Assembly: GCF_900659865.1 (NCBI RefSeq)
Contig: NZ_LR213804.1
Coordinates: forward strand, 1-36,232
Length of the DNA: 36,232 bases
Source: Hyella patelloides LEGE 07179
Lineage (GTDB): Bacteria > Cyanobacteriota > Cyanobacteriia > Cyanobacteriales > Xenococcaceae
Reading direction: 5' to 3'
The notes beneath the pieces are model-generated. The model worked only from the letters and a program-made list of their open reading frames with translations, was not told where the DNA came from and did not search any database. Of the stretch, positions 33,283 to 36,232 are shown in pieces (the first letter of the stretch is position 1; each line of letters starts with the position of its first letter). The position numbers were made by a program, and so were the translations under genes.

Positions 33283-33320
33283 TCATTTAACCATTTTATT
33301 AAACTAATAATACTGAATTA

Positions 33321-33668
33321 ATGGAAAATAAACTTTATCATATTACAACTTTTCAAGAATGGGAAGCTGCTCAAAATTATGATGAATATCAACCCCAAGA
33401 ATTTAGTAATGATGGCTTTATTCATTGCTCTTATAAGCACCAACTAATTAGAGTGGCAAATTTTATTTTTCGAGGACAAAATAATCTTATTATTTTAGTA
33501 ATTGACCCCAATAAAATACCAAGTAAAATTGTTACAGAAAATTTAGAAGGAGGAGCAGAGTTATTTCCTCATATTTATGGTAAGTTGCCTCTAAAATCTG
33601 TAATCTCAACTATACCTTTTCCTTGTGAGTTAGAAGGAAATTTTTCTTTACCAGCATCATTAAAATGA
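33321..33668 (+). CDS. DUF952 family protein
   Basis: 115 residues matching the DUF952 pattern: LYHITTFQEWEAAQ at the N-terminus, FSNDGFIHCSYKHQLIRVANFIFRG, LIILVIDPNKI, and GGAELFPHIYGKLPLKSV. The family has an ADP-ribosyltransferase-like fold by remote similarity but no known activity. It is divergent from the Nudix gene, whose start is only 38 bp away, so the two probably share a control region; a functional link through ADP-ribose chemistry is attractive but only inferred. Confidence 0.85.
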   Translation: MENKLYHITTFQEWEAAQNYDEYQPQEFSNDGFIHCSYKHQLIRVANFIFRGQNNLIILVIDPNKIPSKIVTENLEGGAELFPHIYGKLPLKSVISTIPFPCELEGNFSLPASLK

Positions 33669-33770
33669 TTTTCAGTTGACTTAAATGATATCAATCGTGC
33701 ATTGATTCAGGTAATAAGTAATATAGCCGTATAAAATTAGATTAGGACATTAAAATTTACGAACTTCGGA

Positions 33771-33800
33771 AGTAATGAGTAATAAGTAATGAGTAATGAG
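33771..33800. repeat. Heptanucleotide STRR (AGTAATG)
   Basis: Four tandem 7-mers AGTAATG/AGTAATA in the gap between the DUF952 gene and the next gene. Confidence 0.75.
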
Positions 33801-33922
33801 CTTTTTGATTAAAATGCCACCAAAAAATGTCTTAACGTTAATATGTAACGCTATAAGTAGTAAAGCTTTGTAAAATCACATTGTAGAAAAAGCTCTATTT
33901 CTAGAAACGTTATCTAGACTTA

Positions 33923-34231
33923 TTATTCCATAGGATCGCGTCTTCCAATATCTAAATCCCAAAGTTTTTCTTTCACATCTTGTTTTGTCTGACCACAATA
34001 ATAGTACTCTCGTTTTGCCAAATTAATTAAATAGTATCCTAGCCTTCCACTGTAGCGACGGAATAGCTCAATAATAATTTGTTTTTTAGTTAATCCGTGT
34101 CTTTCTTCAATATTTAAAAGATTGACTTGCTTATTCTCATTATTAACTATAATTTCTCCTGGGCTATAAAACCAACCATCTACTTTTTTTTCGACAATTT
34201 GAATATGGGCGGGATAGTACAGAATCGTCAT
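33923..34231 (-). CDS. Hypothetical 102-residue protein
   Basis: A basic, tyrosine-rich soluble protein (MTILYYPAHIQIVEKKVDG at the start; LGYYLINLAKREYYYCG near the end). The middle segment GLTKKQIIIELFRRYSGR looks like a helix-turn-helix or at least two helices. No signal or membrane segment. I do not recognise the family; the composition and length are consistent with a real, narrowly distributed cyanobacterial protein. It stands alone and is followed downstream by nothing in the same direction. Confidence 0.55.
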   Translation of the reverse strand: MTILYYPAHIQIVEKKVDGWFYSPGEIIVNNENKQVNLLNIEERHGLTKKQIIIELFRRYSGRLGYYLINLAKREYYYCGQTKQDVKEKLWDLDIGRRDPME

Positions 34232-34408
34232 ACTATTATTTATTAATATTTTTTACTCAATAGTAATATTTATTTATAGATATTTGAAAACTGAGTTATC
34301 TAGAAATAAAATTGTTACTGTTAAACTTTTTTATTGTTTTTTGTAGTTTTCTGAAGTAACTTTCTCGTTTATAGCATGATTTTTTTTAAACGTAATCAAA
34401 ATAGGAAA

Positions 34409-34448
34409 ATAAAAAAACTCCCAATCTTTTTTTTTACAGACAGGAGTT
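34409..34448 (-). terminator. Minus-strand rho-independent-like terminator
   Basis: Read on the minus strand, AACTCC pairs with GGAGTT (34443-34448 with 34416-34421) and seven T follow. It is the first terminator downstream of the peroxiredoxin gene, but the MITE-like element (34464-34628) lies between, which suggests that the element inserted into the 3' untranslated region. Confidence 0.45.
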
Positions 34449-34463
34449 ATATTAGGTTTGCTT

Positions 34464-34628
34464 AAAATCGCTACGCGATTAGCTATAGGCTATTAGCTAT
34501 TAGCAAGACTTGCATAGTGGGGGAATTAAACTCACCACGTAGCCTTATTCCACTTAAATAAGTGGAGGAATTAAACCTGGAGCTTACAGCAAGCGAAGCT
34601 CCAAGCTTATAGCTGGTTAAACATTTAA
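34464..34628 (+). mobile_element. MITE-like element with terminal hairpins, copy 2
   Basis: Inverse-oriented counterpart of 9971-10117. It has two perfect hairpins, CCACTTAAATAAGTGG (34550-34565) and GGAGCTT/AAGCTCC (34579-34602), plus the palindrome AATCGCTACGCGATT at one end. No gene of its own. The extra hairpin is missing from the other copy. Confidence 0.55.
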
Positions 34629-34722
34629 ATGTGATTGCTGACAGAGACAAGGAAATACAGATCAGAAGCTCCAAATGTGTACGATGTATGCAAACAAGAT
34701 TTACTGTTTACTAATCACTGAT

Positions 34723-35157
34723 TTAGCCGACAGTACCTAAAATATCTTGAGCGTGAGTAGCAGTATTGACACTATCATCTACGTGACTAATATTGCCTTC
34801 GCCATCGATGATGTAAGTCACTCTTTTAGCATAACCACCACCATCGACATCATAAGCTTTAGAAATTGAGCCATCTTTATCTGTTAAAAGAGTGAAAGGT
34901 AAGCCATATTTTTCTTTAAACTGTTGGTGAGAAGCTTCATCATCCATACTGATACCCAACACAACCATATCTTTACCTTGATACTCTGCATAGTTATCAC
35001 GGAAACTTTGGGCTTGTTTAGTGCAACCAGGGGTATCATCTTTGGGATAGAAATATAAAACAACTACTTTTCCTTTAAAGTCAGATAAGGATACTGTCTT
35101 ACCTAGATCGTCTGTAGTAGTAAAAGCTGGTGCAACTGTACCGACTGCTAAAGCCAT
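34723..35157 (-). CDS. Peroxiredoxin of the PrxQ/BCP type, single-cysteine variant
   Basis: 144 residues, thioredoxin fold. Active-site stretch YFYPKDDTPGCTKQAQSFRD with the peroxidatic Cys in the PxxxTPGC context, plus LGISMDDEASHQQFKEKYGLPF and KRVTYIIDGEGNISHV. In most PrxQ proteins a resolving Cys comes five residues after the peroxidatic one; here that position is Gln/Ala, and no other Cys occurs in the protein. So it must act as a 1-Cys enzyme resolved by an external thiol. It reduces H2O2 and organic peroxides. AGGAGAG precedes the ATG. Confidence 0.93.
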   Translation of the reverse strand: MALAVGTVAPAFTTTDDLGKTVSLSDFKGKVVVLYFYPKDDTPGCTKQAQSFRDNYAEYQGKDMVVLGISMDDEASHQQFKEKYGLPFTLLTDKDGSISKAYDVDGGGYAKRVTYIIDGEGNISHVDDSVNTATHAQDILGTVG

Positions 35158-35260
35158 TTTTATTATCTCTCCTTAGAGGTAAAGTTTTTATATTTTAAAC
35201 TTTAACGTAATTGGTAATTTTTAGGACTGAATAAAAAGATAATTAATCATTGATAATTAG

Positions 35261-36232
35261 TTATGATTGACTATTCAATACATAGTTAGCAGCAGCTATT
35301 CCTGACAATAGCGCACCTTCTATTTTTGGCGCAACGAAAGCATCACCTGCCATGACTAAAGGGAACTCGGATAAAGCACAGTATTGCTGATGATAAAAAG
35401 TACGGGGTAAACTATAACGCCATCGGTGTACTTGATACTCGATTACGGAATCATTTAACCAATCAGATGCAGCATCAAATAATAACTTAGCAATAGTTTC
35501 GTTATCGCTTGAATAATGAGTTTCACTGAATTTTGGTGTAGCGTGGAGAGTTACTGCGTAGTTAGGAGAAATTCCTTTTTGATAGTTATCTGCTAGCCAA
35601 ACTAATGGCTCTTTATCTAATAAAATTCCTCCTGGTGAGGGGATATTACTTGGCTTTTCTAATAAGGCTAATACCGCAATACATTGATAGTATTTAATTT
35701 GTTCTAAAGAGTTTTTAATATTAGCAGGAATTGTGATATTTGAATTATCTAATAAAGCCAAGGTTTGGGGTACAGGAGGAGTCATGATTAACATCTCTGC
35801 TGGAAACTGATTTCCTTTTTCTGTCTCAATTAACCATTGAGAATCTTGATAGTTAAGCTTGGTTACTTTGGTGCTGGTATGGACATCTAAATCTTTTGCT
35901 AAATACTTAGCAATACTGCGACTACTTGTTAATCCTCGATAACGAGGTTTTGATTTATCTTCTGGGGTAAATTGCTGACACCATTCGGTGACTATTCCTG
36001 CTTGAAGCCATTCATCAACCCACTTTTGAAACTGAGGATTTTTAACACTAAAGTATTGTGCGCCGTAGTCAAATACTCCTTCTTGAATACGCTTAGTAGC
36101 CAGTCTTCCGCCGATACCCCTACCTTTATCTAAAACTGTTACTTTAATACCATTGCGCTGTAAGATACTGGCAATAATTAAGCCTGAAATACCACCACCA
36201 ATAACTAAGCAAGATGATATTTGTTTGTTTTG
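35261..36232 (-). CDS. Renalase-like FAD-dependent amine oxidoreductase (5' end beyond the window)
   Basis: The frame stays open from the stop at 35261 to the right edge, so the shorter start at 35794 is not the true one. The visible 323 residues begin near the N-terminus: CLVIGGGISGLIIASILQ (FAD Rossmann loop), TVLDKGRGIGGRLATKR (the second FAD motif, typical of renalase-like proteins), FDYGAQYFS, and at the C-terminus VMAGDAFVAPKIEGALLSGI with the FAD-binding GD. Homologues are annotated as NAD(P)-binding or FAD-dependent oxidoreductases; the substrate is not established. It is followed 103 bp downstream by the peroxiredoxin gene in the same direction; the two might be co-regulated. Confidence 0.85.
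   Translation of the reverse strand, partial: QNKQISSCLVIGGGISGLIIASILQRNGIKVTVLDKGRGIGGRLATKRIQEGVFDYGAQYFSVKNPQFQKWVDEWLQAGIVTEWCQQFTPEDKSKPRYRGLTSSRSIAKYLAKDLDVHTSTKVTKLNYQDSQWLIETEKGNQFPAEMLIMTPPVPQTLALLDNSNITIPANIKNSLEQIKYYQCIAVLALLEKPSNIPSPGGILLDKEPLVWLADNYQKGISPNYAVTLHATPKFSETHYSSDNETIAKLLFDAASDWLNDSVIEYQVHRWRYSLPRTFYHQQYCALSEFPLVMAGDAFVAPKIEGALLSGIAAANYVLNSQS

Noticed and set aside
34483-34674. 63-codon minus-strand frame
   Set aside because: It lies inside the MITE-like element and its hairpins; openness follows from the repeat.

Overview
The window comes from a cyanobacterial chromosome. It carries psaD (photosystem I subunit II) followed directly by trpE, a neighbourhood I recall from Synechocystis. 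The HIP1 palindrome GCGATCGC and its shorter core are scattered through coding and intergenic DNA. Base composition is AT-rich, and heptanucleotide tandem repeats (STRR) and GC-rich palindromic interspersed repeats of cyanobacterial style occur between genes. I cannot name the genus; a unicellular or pleurocapsalean type is only a guess.

Layout. The left edge (1-4500) holds the start of an ISAs1-type transposase running off the window, a sensor histidine kinase split by one in-frame TAA, a KtrB/TrkH K+ transporter and a family 2 glycosyltransferase. Next, 4600-9760 is an accessory block in which one module occurs twice: a LysR-type regulator transcribed divergently from three tiny genes (called A, B and C here, 48-69 residues each). 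A conserved 70-bp block lies between regulator and operon in both copies, and a YdfG-like short-chain dehydrogenase (SDR) sits between the copies. This duplicated module is the strongest candidate for an undescribed system.

From 9800 to 15650 a pair of direct repeats (about 157 bp) flanks a four-gene cluster resembling the heme-dependent dimethylamine monooxygenase (oxidative N-demethylase) system, plus a membrane protein with nine acidic 11-12-residue repeats. From 16066 to 22317 come a taurine:pyruvate-type class III aminotransferase, alanine dehydrogenase, an AGCS Na+:amino-acid symporter, a UspA-like protein and a TauE/SafE anion exporter. Together these suggest use of methylated amines and of an amine such as taurine as nitrogen sources: demethylate, transaminate to pyruvate giving alanine, deaminate alanine to ammonium, and export the sulfonated carbon skeleton. 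The substrate is inferred, not shown.

The right part is mostly housekeeping: a type II NADH dehydrogenase, an ACL5-like aminopropyltransferase, psaD with a long-stem terminator, trpE, a BenE-like fragment, an SDR lacking the usual catalytic Tyr-Lys pair, two divergent metallo-beta-lactamase-fold proteins, an AI-2E family membrane protein, a Nudix protein, a DUF952 protein, a PrxQ/BCP peroxiredoxin with a single Cys, and a renalase-like FAD protein cut by the right edge. Two intergenic regions (15223-15309 and 22674-22838) contain clusters of perfect hairpins and are candidate structured RNAs. No tRNA, rRNA or CRISPR array was seen.
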